This document shows, piece by piece, positions 1 through 10,768 of a stretch of DNA of 64,000 nt; the first letter of the stretch is position 1; every line of letters starts with the position of its first letter. The DNA comes from Erythrobacteraceae bacterium (lineage in GTDB: Bacteria > Pseudomonadota > Alphaproteobacteria > Sphingomonadales > Sphingomonadaceae). The notes below the pieces were generated by a model that saw only the letters and a program-made list of their open reading frames with translations, did no database searches and was not told the origin of the DNA. The position numbers and the translations under genes were made by a program. The stretch lies in NCBI GenBank assembly GCA_027486035.1, contig JAIXPX010000034.1, positions 1 to 64,000 of the forward strand. The letters run 5' to 3'.

Positions 1-192
1 AAGACCAAGAGCGGTGTGAAGAAGCGCTTCAAGATCACCGCCACCGGCAAGGTCAAGCACGGCGTCGCTGGCAAGCGTCACCGCCTGATCAGCCACAATG
101 CGAAGTATATCCGCACCAACCGCGGCACCTCGGTCCTGTCGGCCAATGATACGCCGACGATCAAGAAGTGGGCGCCCTACGGGCTGGATTGA
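1..192 (+). CDS. rpmI: 50S ribosomal protein L35, 5'-truncated by window edge
   Basis: Frame 1 reads [35 protein letters not shown]...KKWAPYGLD*; followed by rplT. Confidence 0.95.
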   Translation, partial: KTKSGVKKRFKITATGKVKHGVAGKRHRLISHNAKYIRTNRGTSVLSANDTPTIKKWAPYGLD

Positions 193-243
193 TGCGAGCG
201 GGGCCACGGCCCTCACGCACCTTAGAAACAAGGATATACTGAT

Positions 244-603
244 ATGGCACGCGTCAAACGGGGTGTTACCACCCGCGCCAAGCACAAGCGGATTCTGGAC
301 CAGGCCAAGGGCTATCGTGGTCGCCGCAAGAACACCATCCGCATCGCCCGTCAGGCGGTCGAGAAGGCGGGCCAGTACGCCTACCGCGACCGCAAGGTGA
401 AGAAGCGGACCTTCCGTGCTCTCTGGATCCAGCGCATCAACGCTGCGGTCCGCATGGAAGGCCTGACCTATTCGCAGTTCATGCATGGCATCAAGCTCGC
501 CGGCATCGAGCTCGACCGCAAGGCGATGGCCGATCTCGCCATGAACGAAGGCGGCGCCTTCAAGGCCGTGATCCAGCAGGCGAAGGCCGCTCTGCCGGCC
601 TGA
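244..603 (+). CDS. rplT: 50S ribosomal protein L20
   Basis: [51 protein letters not shown], canonical L20; downstream of L35. Confidence 0.98.
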   Translation: MARVKRGVTTRAKHKRILDQAKGYRGRRKNTIRIARQAVEKAGQYAYRDRKVKKRTFRALWIQRINAAVRMEGLTYSQFMHGIKLAGIELDRKAMADLAMNEGGAFKAVIQQAKAALPA

Positions 604-670
604 CGCCGGCGAAGACGACGCTGCCGGCCTCACGCCGGCGGGGGCCTCGGCCTCAGCGCACAGAAACAAG

Positions 671-706
671 GGGCGGGTTCCTTCGCGGGAGCCCGCCCTG
701 AATTTT
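671..706 (+). terminator. Rho-independent terminator-like hairpin after rplT
   Basis: GGGCGGGTTCC-TTCG-CGGGAGCCCGCCC followed by TGAATTTT. Confidence 0.75.
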
Positions 707-742
707 GGCTAGCTTGTAGAAACGCGACGCCTGCGCTTAAGT

Positions 743-1672
743 GTGCCGGTGGGTGAGGGACGTGACAAGCAGACCAGGCGGGAACGGGATCCGGCGCAGG
801 CGCCGCGGCTGACGGCCGAGTTCCGCGAGCCGCCCGAGGCCTTTGCGGGCTGCTTCACCACCTTCTACCACCTGACCCTCGATCTGCCCGAGGGTGCGGG
901 GCCGGTCACCGACTACCTCCAGCCCGAATGGGCCAATATCCGCTTCTTCTGCGGACACCCCCCCGATGCCGAGATCGCCGGGAGCCGCGTGAGCGGCGCG
1001 CGCTTTGTCGCCACCGGGGCAAGCTCGCTGCCCTGCCGCTTCACGCTCGGCCCGACCCAGATGTGGGGCGTGGGCTTCCTGCCGCTTGGCTGGGCGCGGT
1101 TTTTCGGGACCGATGCGAGCCCTCTCACCAACCTCATATGCGACGGGGCGACCCACCCGGTCTTCTCCCGTTTTGCCGGCCTGGCCGAGGCGCTGTGCGA
1201 TCCGGGGGCGAGCATCGAGGAGCAATATGATGCGCTCGTCGCCGGGATGGCCGCAGCGATGCGACCGGGCCGGGACGATGCCCGCATCGCCCGCGTCCAT
1301 GCGGCGCTGGTCAGCGGCGCGGTTGCCTCGGTCGCAGAGCTGGCAGAGACCTGCGCGATGAGCACGCGCACCCTCGAGCGGATCTGCACGCGCCATTTCG
1401 GCTTTGCCCCCAAGCTGCTGTTGCGCCGCCAGCGTTTCATGCGCAGTCTCACCGCCTTCATGCTCCAGCCCGCTGCCCGCTGGACCAAGGCAATGGACGC
1501 CGACTATCATGACCAGGCGCAGTTCACGCGCGAGTTCCGCGAGTTCATGACCATGAACCCGACCGAATATGCCGCGCTCGATCACCCGATCCTCACCTCC
1601 TTCATGGAGGCGCGCGCGCGGATCTGGGGCAGCCCTGCGCAGACTCTCGATCGGCCGCCGCCCTTGCGCTGA
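743..1672 (+). CDS. AraC-family (helix-turn-helix) transcriptional regulator
   Basis: C-terminal SVAELAETCAMSTRTLERICTRHFGFAPKLLLRRQRFMRSL...AQFTREFREFMTMNPTEY resembles AraC HTH; GTG start. Confidence 0.8.
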   Translation: MPVGEGRDKQTRRERDPAQAPRLTAEFREPPEAFAGCFTTFYHLTLDLPEGAGPVTDYLQPEWANIRFFCGHPPDAEIAGSRVSGARFVATGASSLPCRFTLGPTQMWGVGFLPLGWARFFGTDASPLTNLICDGATHPVFSRFAGLAEALCDPGASIEEQYDALVAGMAAAMRPGRDDARIARVHAALVSGAVASVAELAETCAMSTRTLERICTRHFGFAPKLLLRRQRFMRSLTAFMLQPAARWTKAMDADYHDQAQFTREFREFMTMNPTEYAALDHPILTSFMEARARIWGSPAQTLDRPPPLR

Positions 1673-1770
1673 AGCGACGCACCTGTCCGGGGCCCTCTCC
1701 CTTTGCAATGCGCCCCATTTGCCGCTAGCGGGCGGCGGCGCAATTACCCCCGGGCAGAACCGACACGACC

Positions 1771-2871
1771 ATGACCGACATCACATCCCAGACCGAGGCC
1801 GCGCTGGCCGCGATCGCCGCCGCCAGCGATCTTGATGCGCTCGAGGCGGAGCGGCTCGAGACGCTCGGCAAGAAGGGCTGGGTGAGCCTTGCCCTCAAGA
1901 CCCTTGGCGGCATGAGCCCCGAGGAGCGCAACGCGGCCGCCCCCGCAATCCAGTCGGCCCGGGCCAGCATCTCCGAGGCGCTTGATGCCAGGAAGGCCGC
2001 GCTCGAGGCTGCTGCGCTCGAAGAGCAGCTTGCGCGCGAGACCATCGACCTGACGCTGCCCGCGCAAGCCGCGCCCAGGGGCTCGGTGCATCCGGTCTCG
2101 CAGGTCATGGACGAACTGGCGGAAATCTTCGCCGATCTCGGCTTTGCCGTCGCCACGGGCCCCGAGATCGAGGACGACTGGCACAACTTCACCGCGCTCA
2201 ACATGGACGAAACCCACCCCGCGCGGGCGATGCACGACACGTTCTACTTCGCCGACAAGACCACCGACGGGAAGGATGTGCTCTTGCGCACCCACACCTC
2301 GCCAGTGCAGATCCGCGCGATGCTGGATCAGGGCGCGCCGATCCGCATCATTGCGCCGGGCCGCGTCTACCGCTCGGACAGCGACGCCACCCACACGCCG
2401 ATGTTCCATCAGGTCGAAGGTCTGGTGATCGACCGCGACATTCACCTCGGCCACCTCAAGTGGACGCTCGAGACCTTTTTCAAGGCCTTCTTCGAGCGCG
2501 AGGACATCGTACTGCGCCTGCGCCCGAGCTACTTCCCCTTCACCGAACCCAGCGTCGAGGTCGATGTCGGCTATTCGAACGAGGGAGGCCGCCGGGTCGT
2601 CGGCGGGCACGGCGATGCGCCGGGCCATGCGTGGATGGAAATCGGCGGCAGCGGGATGGTCAACGCCCGCGTGCTGGAATTCGCCGGGCTTGATCCTGCC
2701 GCGTGGCAGGGCTTTGCCTTCGGCCTCGGGATCGACCGCATCGCCATGCTCAAATACGGGATGAACGACCTGCGCGCCTTCTTCGACGGCGATGGCCGCT
2801 GGCTGGCGCATTACGGCTTCTCGCCGTTCGATCAGCCGACGCTGTCCGCTGGTGTGGGAGCGCGCGCATGA
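1771..2871 (+). CDS. pheS: Phenylalanyl-tRNA synthetase alpha subunit
   Basis: [53 protein letters not shown]; adjacent pheT. Confidence 0.98.
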   Translation: MTDITSQTEAALAAIAAASDLDALEAERLETLGKKGWVSLALKTLGGMSPEERNAAAPAIQSARASISEALDARKAALEAAALEEQLARETIDLTLPAQAAPRGSVHPVSQVMDELAEIFADLGFAVATGPEIEDDWHNFTALNMDETHPARAMHDTFYFADKTTDGKDVLLRTHTSPVQIRAMLDQGAPIRIIAPGRVYRSDSDATHTPMFHQVEGLVIDRDIHLGHLKWTLETFFKAFFEREDIVLRLRPSYFPFTEPSVEVDVGYSNEGGRRVVGGHGDAPGHAWMEIGGSGMVNARVLEFAGLDPAAWQGFAFGLGIDRIAMLKYGMNDLRAFFDGDGRWLAHYGFSPFDQPTLSAGVGARA

Positions 2872-5279
2872 AGTTCTCGCTGACCTGGCTCAAGGATTAC
2901 CTTGAAACGACCGCCACCGTGGCAGAAATCTGCGACGGGCTGAACGCCATCGGCCTTGAAGTCGAGGGTGTCGAAGACCCGGCTGACAAACTGGCGGGCT
3001 TCCGCATCGCCCACGTGCTGACCGCCGCGCGCCATCCCGATGCCGACAAGCTGCAGGTGCTGACGGTCGACACCGGAGACGGCCAGCCGCTGCAAGTCGT
3101 GTGCGGCGCGCCCAATGCCCGCGCCGGCATGAAGGGCGTGCTCGGCCTGCCCGGTGCGACCGTCCCCGCCAACGGCATGGTGCTGAGGAAGAGCGCGATC
3201 CGCGGCGTCGAGAGCAACGGGATGATGTGCTCGACCCGCGAGCTGGAGCTGGGCGATGATCACGACGGGATTATCGAACTGCCCGAGGATGCGCCGGTCG
3301 GCACGGCCTTTGCCGATTATCACGGTGCCGATCCGGTGATCGAGGTGGCGGTGACGCCGAACCGTCCGGATTGCATGGGGGTCTATGGCATCGCCCGCGA
3401 TCTGGCAGCCAAGGGGCTGGGGACGCTGAAGCCGATCGCCATTCCCGCTTTCGCGGCGAGCGGCGCGTGCCCGGTCGAAATCCGCACCGATGACGCCGAG
3501 GGCTGCCCCGCCTTCTATGGCCGCGTGGTGACGGGGGTGAAGAACGGCCCCTCGCCCGATTGGCTTCAGGCGCGGCTGAAGAGCGCAGGCCAACGCCCGA
3601 TCTCGCTGCTGGTGGACCTCACCAACTACCTGATGCTCGGCTACGGGCGTCCGGCGCACGCCTATGACCTCGCCAAGCTTTCCGGCGCGGTGGTCGCCCG
3701 CCGCGCCAAGGCTGGCGAGGAGGTGCTGGCGCTTAACGAGAAGACCTATACGCTCGATGCCGAGATGATGGTGATCGCCGACGACAAGGGCGTCCACGAC
3801 ATTGCCGGGATCATGGGCGGCGAGCATTCGGGGGTTTCGGACGAGACGACCGACGTGCTGCTCGAAATCGCCTATTTCGACCCCGCCCGCATCGGCGCGA
3901 CCGGGCGCAAGCTGGGCCTGTCCTCCGACGCCCGCACGCGGTTCGAGCGCGGGGTGGACCCGGAGTTCCTCGATCAGGGCCTCGATCTGCTGACCGGGCT
4001 GATCGTGGAGCTGGCAGGCGGCACGCCGAGCGAGGCCGTTCGCGCCGGTTCGCCGCCGAGCGCCGCCAAGGTCGTCGCCTTCGATCCGGGCCTGACGCTC
4101 CGTCTCGGCGGGGTGGAGGTGCCCGAGGCCGAACAGAAGCGCATCCTCGAAAGCCTCGGCTTCACCCTGGACGCCGATTGGCCAAAGAACCCTGACGTCA
4201 CCTGCCCGCTGCGCCGTCACGACATCGAAGGCCCGGCCGATCTGGTCGAGGAGGTCGTGCGCATCCACGGGCTCGAGAAGGTTGCGAGTGTCGCGCTTCC
4301 CCGCGTGGAAGGCGTCGCCCGTCCGACCGCCACGGCCCAGCAAAAGCTGGAACGGGGCCTGCGCCGCGCTGCCGCTGCCAGCGGGCTCAACGAGGCAGTG
4401 ACCTGGAGTTTCCTGCCGACATGGGCAGCCGAGCACTTTGCCTCGGACCAGCCCCTCTGGGTGCTCGCCAACCCGATCAGCGAGGATCTCAAGGCGATGC
4501 GTCCCTCGCTGCTTCCGGGCTTGCTGATGGCGGCCAAGCGCAACGCCGATCGCGGCGCGGCGGCATCACGCCTGTTCGAGATCGGGCGGCGCTATTTCCG
4601 TGGGCCTAACGGCCTCAGCGACGAGAAGCCGACGCTCGGCATCGTGCTGGCGGGCGAGAAGACCCCGCGCGGCTGGCAGAGCGGCAAGGCCAAGAGCTTC
4701 GACGCCTATGACGCCAAGGCGCTGGCGCTCCAATTGCTCGAAGCGGCGGGCGCTCCGGTCGGCAATCTGATGGTGATGGGCGAGGCGGGCGCACAGTTCC
4801 ACCCCGGCCAGTCGGCGACGCTCAGGCTTGGCCCCAAGGTGGTGCTGGCGCGCTTCGGGATGGTGCATCCTTCGACGCTCAAGGCCTTCGACGCCGACGG
4901 GCCGATTGCCGCGGTCGAGCTGTTCCTCGACGCGATCCCGGCCCGGAAAAACCTGACTCAGGGCGCGGCCTTTGCCCGCCCGGGCTTCACGCCGCCCGCG
5001 CTGCAAGCCGTGACCCGCGACTTCGCCTTCCTCGTCCCCGCTGCCCTCGCGGCGGGCGATCTGGTGCGCGCGGTGCAGGGTGCCGACAAGGCGAGCATCA
5101 CCGCCGTGCGGGTGTTCGACGTCTTCCAGGGCCAGGGCGTGCCCGAGGGCCACAAGTCCATCGCCGTCGAAGTCACGCTCCAGCCGGGCGAGGCCAGCTT
5201 CAAGGACGCCGAATTGAAGGCCATAGCCGAGAAGGTGGTCGCGGCGGCGGCCAAGCTCGGCGGGGAGCTGCGCGGATGA
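2868..5279 (+). CDS. pheT: Phenylalanyl-tRNA synthetase beta subunit
   Basis: [43 protein letters not shown] overlap with pheS; the ORF-track start (2703) is upstream of the real start. Confidence 0.97.
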   Translation: MKFSLTWLKDYLETTATVAEICDGLNAIGLEVEGVEDPADKLAGFRIAHVLTAARHPDADKLQVLTVDTGDGQPLQVVCGAPNARAGMKGVLGLPGATVPANGMVLRKSAIRGVESNGMMCSTRELELGDDHDGIIELPEDAPVGTAFADYHGADPVIEVAVTPNRPDCMGVYGIARDLAAKGLGTLKPIAIPAFAASGACPVEIRTDDAEGCPAFYGRVVTGVKNGPSPDWLQARLKSAGQRPISLLVDLTNYLMLGYGRPAHAYDLAKLSGAVVARRAKAGEEVLALNEKTYTLDAEMMVIADDKGVHDIAGIMGGEHSGVSDETTDVLLEIAYFDPARIGATGRKLGLSSDARTRFERGVDPEFLDQGLDLLTGLIVELAGGTPSEAVRAGSPPSAAKVVAFDPGLTLRLGGVEVPEAEQKRILESLGFTLDADWPKNPDVTCPLRRHDIEGPADLVEEVVRIHGLEKVASVALPRVEGVARPTATAQQKLERGLRRAAAASGLNEAVTWSFLPTWAAEHFASDQPLWVLANPISEDLKAMRPSLLPGLLMAAKRNADRGAAASRLFEIGRRYFRGPNGLSDEKPTLGIVLAGEKTPRGWQSGKAKSFDAYDAKALALQLLEAAGAPVGNLMVMGEAGAQFHPGQSATLRLGPKVVLARFGMVHPSTLKAFDADGPIAAVELFLDAIPARKNLTQGAAFARPGFTPPALQAVTRDFAFLVPAALAAGDLVRAVQGADKASITAVRVFDVFQGQGVPEGHKSIAVEVTLQPGEASFKDAELKAIAEKVVAAAAKLGGELRG

Positions 5280-6022
5280 CCAAGACCGCTTTCGTCACCG
5301 GCGCCACCGCCGGGATCGGCCTTGCCACCGTCCGCCGCCTCGTCGCCGATGGCTGGCGCTGCGTCGCCACCGGGCGGCGGCAGGAGCGGCTCGACGCGCT
5401 CGTCGCGGAGCTGGGCGCGGACAAGGTGCACCCCGCCTGCTTCGACGTGCGTGATACACAAGCGCTCGATGCTGTTCTCGCAAGCCTGCCCGAGGCCTTC
5501 CGCGACATCGATCTGCTGGTGAACAATGCCGGTCTCGCGCAAGGGCTGTCGGCAGCGCAGAACGCCAATCTCGATGATTGGCAGACCATGATCGACACCA
5601 ATGTCACCGCGATGGTGGTGCTGACCCGCAAGCTCCTGCCCGGTCTGATCGAACGCAAGGGCGCGATCATCGCCATCGGCTCGGTCGCGGGGAGCTACAT
5701 CTATCCGGGCGGCAACGTCTATGCGGGGTCCAAGGCCTTTGTGAACCACTTCACGCTCGCGCTGCGCGCCGACCTCCACGGCACCGGCGTGCGCGTCACC
5801 AGCATCGAGCCGGGCATGGTCGAGACCGAGTTCACCCTCGTGCGCACCGGCAGCCAGGAGGCCAGCGACAAGCTCTACGCGGGCGTCAATCCGATGACGG
5901 GCGAGGACATTGCCGACACCATCGGCTGGATCGCGACCCTGCCGCCGCATCTCAACATCAACCGGATCGAACTGATGCCGGTCAACCAGGACTTCGCGGG
6001 CTTCCGCGTCGCGCGCGACTGA
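5276..6022 (+). CDS. SDR family NAD(P)-dependent oxidoreductase (YdfG-like)
   Basis: TGATAGIG nucleotide motif, NNAG, YAGSKAFV. Confidence 0.88.
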   Translation: MTKTAFVTGATAGIGLATVRRLVADGWRCVATGRRQERLDALVAELGADKVHPACFDVRDTQALDAVLASLPEAFRDIDLLVNNAGLAQGLSAAQNANLDDWQTMIDTNVTAMVVLTRKLLPGLIERKGAIIAIGSVAGSYIYPGGNVYAGSKAFVNHFTLALRADLHGTGVRVTSIEPGMVETEFTLVRTGSQEASDKLYAGVNPMTGEDIADTIGWIATLPPHLNINRIELMPVNQDFAGFRVARD

Positions 6023-6028
6023 TCCCAC

Positions 6029-7549
6029 ATGACGAGCAACCGCCGCACCTTCGCGATCATCTCGCACCCTGACGCGGGCAAGACCACGCTGACCGAGAAG
6101 CTGCTGCTACAGGGCGGCGCGATCCACCTTGCGGGCGAGGTCAAGGCGCGCGGGGCTGCGCGGCGGGCGCGGTCGGACTGGATGAAGATCGAGCAGCAGC
6201 GCGGGATCTCGGTCACATCCTCGGTGATGACGTTCCAGAAAGACGGGATCGTCTTCAACCTGCTCGACACGCCGGGCCACGAGGACTTCTCGGAGGACAC
6301 CTATCGCACGCTGACGGCGGTCGACAGCGCCGTGATGGTGATCGATGCGGCCAAGGGTATCGAGCCGCAGACCCGCAAGCTGTTCGAGGTCTGCCGCTTG
6401 CGCTCCGTGCCGATCATCACCTTCGTCAACAAGGTTGACCGCGAGGGCCGCGATCCCTTCGAAACGCTGGACGAGGTGGCCGACATGCTGGCGCTCGACG
6501 TCAGCCCACAGATGTGGCCGATCGGCATGGGCGGCGAGTTCGAGGGGCTGCTCGATTTCGCCACCGGCACCGTCAGCCGCCCCGAGGGGCCGAGCCGCGA
6601 GTTCCTCGGCACCCGCGACACCGCCGCCATCCCCCAGCGCTTTGCCGACGAGATCGAGCTGGCGCGCGGCGGCTATCCGGAATTCGACATCGACGCCTTC
6701 CGCCACGGCGATCTGACGCCGGTCTATTTCGGATCGGCGCTCAAGAACTTCGGTGTCACCGAATTGATCGACGCCATCGCCCGCTACGCCCCGTCGCCCC
6801 GGCCTCAGCCTGCGGGTGAGGAACAGATCAGCCCGGAGCGCGACGAGGTGACCGGCTTCATCTTCAAGGTGCAGGCCAATATGGACCCCAACCACCGCGA
6901 CCGCATTGCCTTCATGCGGCAGGTCTCGGGCACCTTCAAACGCGGCATGAAGCTGACGCCGAGCGGGCTCGGCAAGCCGATAGCGGTGCACTCGCCGATC
7001 CTGTTCTTCGCGCAGGACCGCGAGCTGGCCGACACGGCGGAAGCGGGCGATATCATCGGCATTCCGAACCATGGGACGCTCAGGGTCGGCGATACCCTGT
7101 CGGAGCGCAATCAGGTGCGCTTCACGGGCCTGCCCAACTTCGCGCCGGAAATCCTGCGCCGCGTGCAGCTGAGGGACCCGACCAAGACCAAGCAGTTGCG
7201 CAAGGCCTTGGACGACCTCTCCGAAGAGGGCGTGATCCAGGTGTTCTACCCCGAGATCGGATCGGCCCACATCGTCGGCGTGGTCGGCCAGTTGCAGCTC
7301 GAGGTTCTGATCAGCCGCCTCGAGGCGGAATACAAGGTCGAAGCCGTGCTCGAACCCTCGCCCTTCGCCACGGCGCGCTGGATCAAGGGGGACGACAAGA
7401 CGCTCGACGAATTCGCCAGCTTCAACCGCGCGAACCTCGCCAAGGACCGTGACGGCGACCTCGTCTTCATGGCCAAGAGCCCGTGGGACGTGAGCTACCA
7501 GGTCGAGAAGAACCCGCAGCTGACCTTCTCGGCCACGAAGGAGCGGTAG
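6029..7549 (+). CDS. prfC: Peptide chain release factor 3
   Basis: FAIISHPDAGKTTLTEKLLLQGGAIHLAGEVKARGAARRARSDWMKIEQQRGISVTSSVM, RF3-type GTPase. Confidence 0.95.
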   Translation: MTSNRRTFAIISHPDAGKTTLTEKLLLQGGAIHLAGEVKARGAARRARSDWMKIEQQRGISVTSSVMTFQKDGIVFNLLDTPGHEDFSEDTYRTLTAVDSAVMVIDAAKGIEPQTRKLFEVCRLRSVPIITFVNKVDREGRDPFETLDEVADMLALDVSPQMWPIGMGGEFEGLLDFATGTVSRPEGPSREFLGTRDTAAIPQRFADEIELARGGYPEFDIDAFRHGDLTPVYFGSALKNFGVTELIDAIARYAPSPRPQPAGEEQISPERDEVTGFIFKVQANMDPNHRDRIAFMRQVSGTFKRGMKLTPSGLGKPIAVHSPILFFAQDRELADTAEAGDIIGIPNHGTLRVGDTLSERNQVRFTGLPNFAPEILRRVQLRDPTKTKQLRKALDDLSEEGVIQVFYPEIGSAHIVGVVGQLQLEVLISRLEAEYKVEAVLEPSPFATARWIKGDDKTLDEFASFNRANLAKDRDGDLVFMAKSPWDVSYQVEKNPQLTFSATKER

Positions 7550-7587
7550 GCTTGCGAGAGGGCGCGCTTCGCGGCATGGCAGGGGCC

Positions 7588-8457
7588 ATGCACACCGCCG
7601 GCCCAACCTCGCAGACCTTCATCTCCCAGCGCCTCCGCCTGAACTATCTCGATTGGGGCGGCAGGGGGAAGCCGCCGCTTGTGTTGGTGCATGGCGGGCG
7701 CGACCACGCCCGCAGCTGGGACTGGACCGCCGAGGCCCTGCGCGAGGATTATCATGTCATCGCCATGGACCACCGCGGGCATGGCGATAGCGACTGGGTC
7801 TCCGACGGGGTCTATTCCGCCGCCGACATGGTCTATGACCTCGCGCAGCTGATCCACCAATTGGGCGTCGGCCCGGTCAGGATGGTGGCGCATTCGATGG
7901 GCGGCAATGTCGCGCTGCGCTATGCCGGCGCCTTCCCCGACATGGTGACGAAGCTCGTCGCGATCGAGGGGCTCGGCCCCTCGCCCGAATGGCGCGATAA
8001 GCAGCGCAGCCAACCTTACCCCGAACGCCTCGCCGAATGGATCGCAAAGAAGCGTCAGGCCGCCGGCCGCACCCCGCGCAAGTACGAGAGCATCGAGGCG
8101 GCCTTCGCGCGGATGATCGAGGAGAATGCCTACCTCACCGAGGAGCAGGCCCGCCACCTCACCGTCCACGGGGTCAACCGCAACGAGGACGGCACCTATA
8201 GCTGGAAATTCGATCCCCACCTCAATGTCTGGCCGGTCGAGGACATCGGCGACGAGTTCATCGAAGCGCTGTGGGGTGCGATCACCTGCCCCACCCTGCT
8301 GCTCTACGGAGCGGATAGCTGGGCCTCGAACCCGGAGAAGGACGGGCGGATCGCGCATTTCACGACCGCAAGCGTGATCGAGTTCGAGAAGGCCGGCCAC
8401 TGGCTGCACCACGACCAGTTCGACCGCTTCATTGCGACCTTGCGCGCGTTTCTCTGA
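7588..8457 (+). CDS. Alpha/beta fold hydrolase
   Basis: LVHGGRDHARSWDW, GHGDSDW, MVAHSMGGNVALRYA; start 7576 or 7588. Confidence 0.88.
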   Translation: MHTAGPTSQTFISQRLRLNYLDWGGRGKPPLVLVHGGRDHARSWDWTAEALREDYHVIAMDHRGHGDSDWVSDGVYSAADMVYDLAQLIHQLGVGPVRMVAHSMGGNVALRYAGAFPDMVTKLVAIEGLGPSPEWRDKQRSQPYPERLAEWIAKKRQAAGRTPRKYESIEAAFARMIEENAYLTEEQARHLTVHGVNRNEDGTYSWKFDPHLNVWPVEDIGDEFIEALWGAITCPTLLLYGADSWASNPEKDGRIAHFTTASVIEFEKAGHWLHHDQFDRFIATLRAFL

Positions 8458-8549
8458 AGGGTACGAAGTCTGCCTTATTTTTGATCACAAGATCAATTTT
8501 TAGGCAGTGGCGCCTGTGGGGCGGCGAAAAATTGCTCCGCTTCCTCTGA

Positions 8550-8969
<420 letters not shown>

Positions 8970-8982
8970 GGGGACCCAATCG

Positions 8983-10401
8983 ATGAAGCGCATTCTCTCC
9001 AATCTTGCGATGGCAGCGACCGGGGCGGCGCTGCTCGCCGCGCCGGCCATGGCCGCACCTGCGGCGACGCCCGCACCCTTTGTGCCCACCGCCGAGATGG
9101 TCGACAAGGGCGACGTTGCCTGGATGATGGTCTCGACCGCCTTCGTCCTGATGATGAGCGTCCCCGCCCTTGCGCTGTTCTACGGCGGCCTAGTGCGCGC
9201 CAAGAACATGCTGAGCGTCCTCATGCAGGTGCTCACCATCGTCTGCGTGGCGGCGCTGGTGTGGTTCGGCTGGGGCTATTCGATGGCCTTCACCTCGACC
9301 GGCACCCCCTTCCCGACGCTGTTCGGCGGGCTCGACAAGGCCTTCCTCAAAGGTGTCAGCGTCACCTCGCTCGCGGCGACCTTCTCGAACGGGGTTTACC
9401 TGCCCGAGCTGGTCTTCGTGATGTTCCAGATGACCTTCGCCTGCATTACCCCGGCGCTGATCGTCGGCGCCTTTGCCGAGCGCGTGAAGTTCACCCCGCT
9501 GATCATCTTTGTGGTCGCGTGGATGACCCTCGCCTACTTCCCGATCGCGCACATGGTCTGGTATTGGGCCGGCCCTGACTTTCTCCACGCCGCGCCGACC
9601 GACATGGGCCTGCTGTGGGGCTGGGGCGCGCTCGACTTCGCCGGCGGCACCGTGGTGCACATCAACGCCGGGATCGCAGGGCTCATCGGCTGCCTCGTGA
9701 TCGGCCCGCGCATCGGTCACGGCAAGGAGCCCATGCCGCCGCACAGCCTGGTCATGACCATGATCGGGGCCAGCCTGCTGTGGATCGGCTGGTTCGGGTT
9801 CAACGCCGGCTCGGCGCTCGAATCCAACGCCTTCGCCGCTCTTGCCTTCATCAACACCTTCGTCGCCACCGCGGCAGCCGGTGTGGCCTGGGCGGTGATC
9901 GAGAAGGTTGCGCACGGCAAGCCTTCGCTGCTCGGCGGCGTGTCGGGTGTGGTGGCCGGTCTGGTCGCGATCACTCCGGCGGCGGGCTTCGCCCATCCTG
10001 GCACCGCGATCATCCTCGGCGCTGTCGCCTCGCTGATCTGCTACTTCTTCGTCACCACGGTGAAGAACAAGCTCAAGTATGACGACACGCTCGACGTGTT
10101 CGGCATCCATGCGGTCGGCGGGATCGTCGGCGCGATCGGCACCGGCATCGTCGCCGACCCGGCGCTCGGTGGTCAGGGCTGGATCGACTACACCGCTCCG
10201 GTGGCCAAGGCGGGCGAGTTCGATCTCGTCGGCCAGGTCATCACCCAGTGCTGGGCGGTCGGCACCACCGTCGCGTGGACCAGCGTCGTCTCGGCGGGGC
10301 TGTTCCTTGCCCTCAAGTACACCATCGGGCTGCGCCCCGACGCCGAAGCCGAAACCAACGGCCTCGACATCACCGAACACGGGGAGCGCGCCTACAACTA
10401 A
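8983..10401 (+). CDS. amtB: Ammonium transporter
   Basis: Signal peptide then ALFYGGLVRAKNMLSVLMQ, FAGGTVVHINAGIAGL, DVFGIHAVGGIVGAIGTGI. Confidence 0.96.
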   Translation: MKRILSNLAMAATGAALLAAPAMAAPAATPAPFVPTAEMVDKGDVAWMMVSTAFVLMMSVPALALFYGGLVRAKNMLSVLMQVLTIVCVAALVWFGWGYSMAFTSTGTPFPTLFGGLDKAFLKGVSVTSLAATFSNGVYLPELVFVMFQMTFACITPALIVGAFAERVKFTPLIIFVVAWMTLAYFPIAHMVWYWAGPDFLHAAPTDMGLLWGWGALDFAGGTVVHINAGIAGLIGCLVIGPRIGHGKEPMPPHSLVMTMIGASLLWIGWFGFNAGSALESNAFAALAFINTFVATAAAGVAWAVIEKVAHGKPSLLGGVSGVVAGLVAITPAAGFAHPGTAIILGAVASLICYFFVTTVKNKLKYDDTLDVFGIHAVGGIVGAIGTGIVADPALGGQGWIDYTAPVAKAGEFDLVGQVITQCWAVGTTVAWTSVVSAGLFLALKYTIGLRPDAEAETNGLDITEHGERAYN

Positions 10402-10408
10402 TCCGGGA

Positions 10409-10452
10409 GCATCGCGCAAAAAGTGGGCACCGGTTTTTGCCCTTCGCGATGC
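10409..10452. repeat. Imperfect palindrome downstream of amtB
   Basis: GCATCGCG CAAAAA gtgggcaccg GTTTTTG ccctt CGCGATGC. Confidence 0.6.
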
Positions 10453-10554
10453 GACCAGCAAAGAAACACCAAGCTTGGCGGGGGGAGGCCTCTCTCTCCC
10501 TCTCCCCTCCCCCCGCCTCACCTTGTTCCTCCTGCGAACGAACAGACTGATTAT

Positions 10555-10588
10555 GGCCGGAGCAGCGAAAGCTCTCCGGCCTTTTTTT
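10555..10588 (+). terminator. Rho-independent terminator
   Basis: GGCCGGAGcagcgaaagctCTCCGGCC followed by a 7-T tract. Confidence 0.9.
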
Positions 10589-10597
10589 GTTTGGTGA

Positions 10598-10613
10598 TGT
10601 TTCACGTGAAACA
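10598..10613. promoter_or_regulatory. parS-like ParB binding site 1
   Basis: Perfect 16-bp palindrome TGTTTCACGTGAAACA, identical to the canonical parS consensus; intergenic between convergent genes. Confidence 0.82.
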
Positions 10614-10640
10614 GTCCCCCAGACCCGCGGCGAGAGGGGG

Positions 10641-10695
10641 CCAGCAGGAGTCTAGAGGGGGTCTGGAGGGGGTCTAGGCAGGGCCTAACCGGCGC
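10641..10695 (+). repeat. 11-bp direct repeat array adjacent to parS 1
   Basis: CCAGCAGGAGT CTAGAGGGGGT CTGGAGGGGGT CTAGGCAGGGC CTAACCGGCGC: five consecutive 11-bp units. Confidence 0.65.
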
Positions 10696-10768
10696 GCGCG
10701 CGGGGATGGAAGGGGCCTGACACGGTCAGGCTCCATCAACGCCCGCGCCCGCCGCGCGAGGGCCGAAA

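Noticed and set aside
2832-4436. 534-aa minus ORF opposite pheT
   Set aside because: Antisense shadow of a well-conserved gene
6107-7606. 499-aa minus ORF opposite prfC
   Set aside because: Antisense shadow ORF typical of high GC third positions
10423-10677. Small ORF containing MFHVKQ next to parS 1
   Set aside because: MFHVKQ is simply the parS palindrome translated; no further coding support
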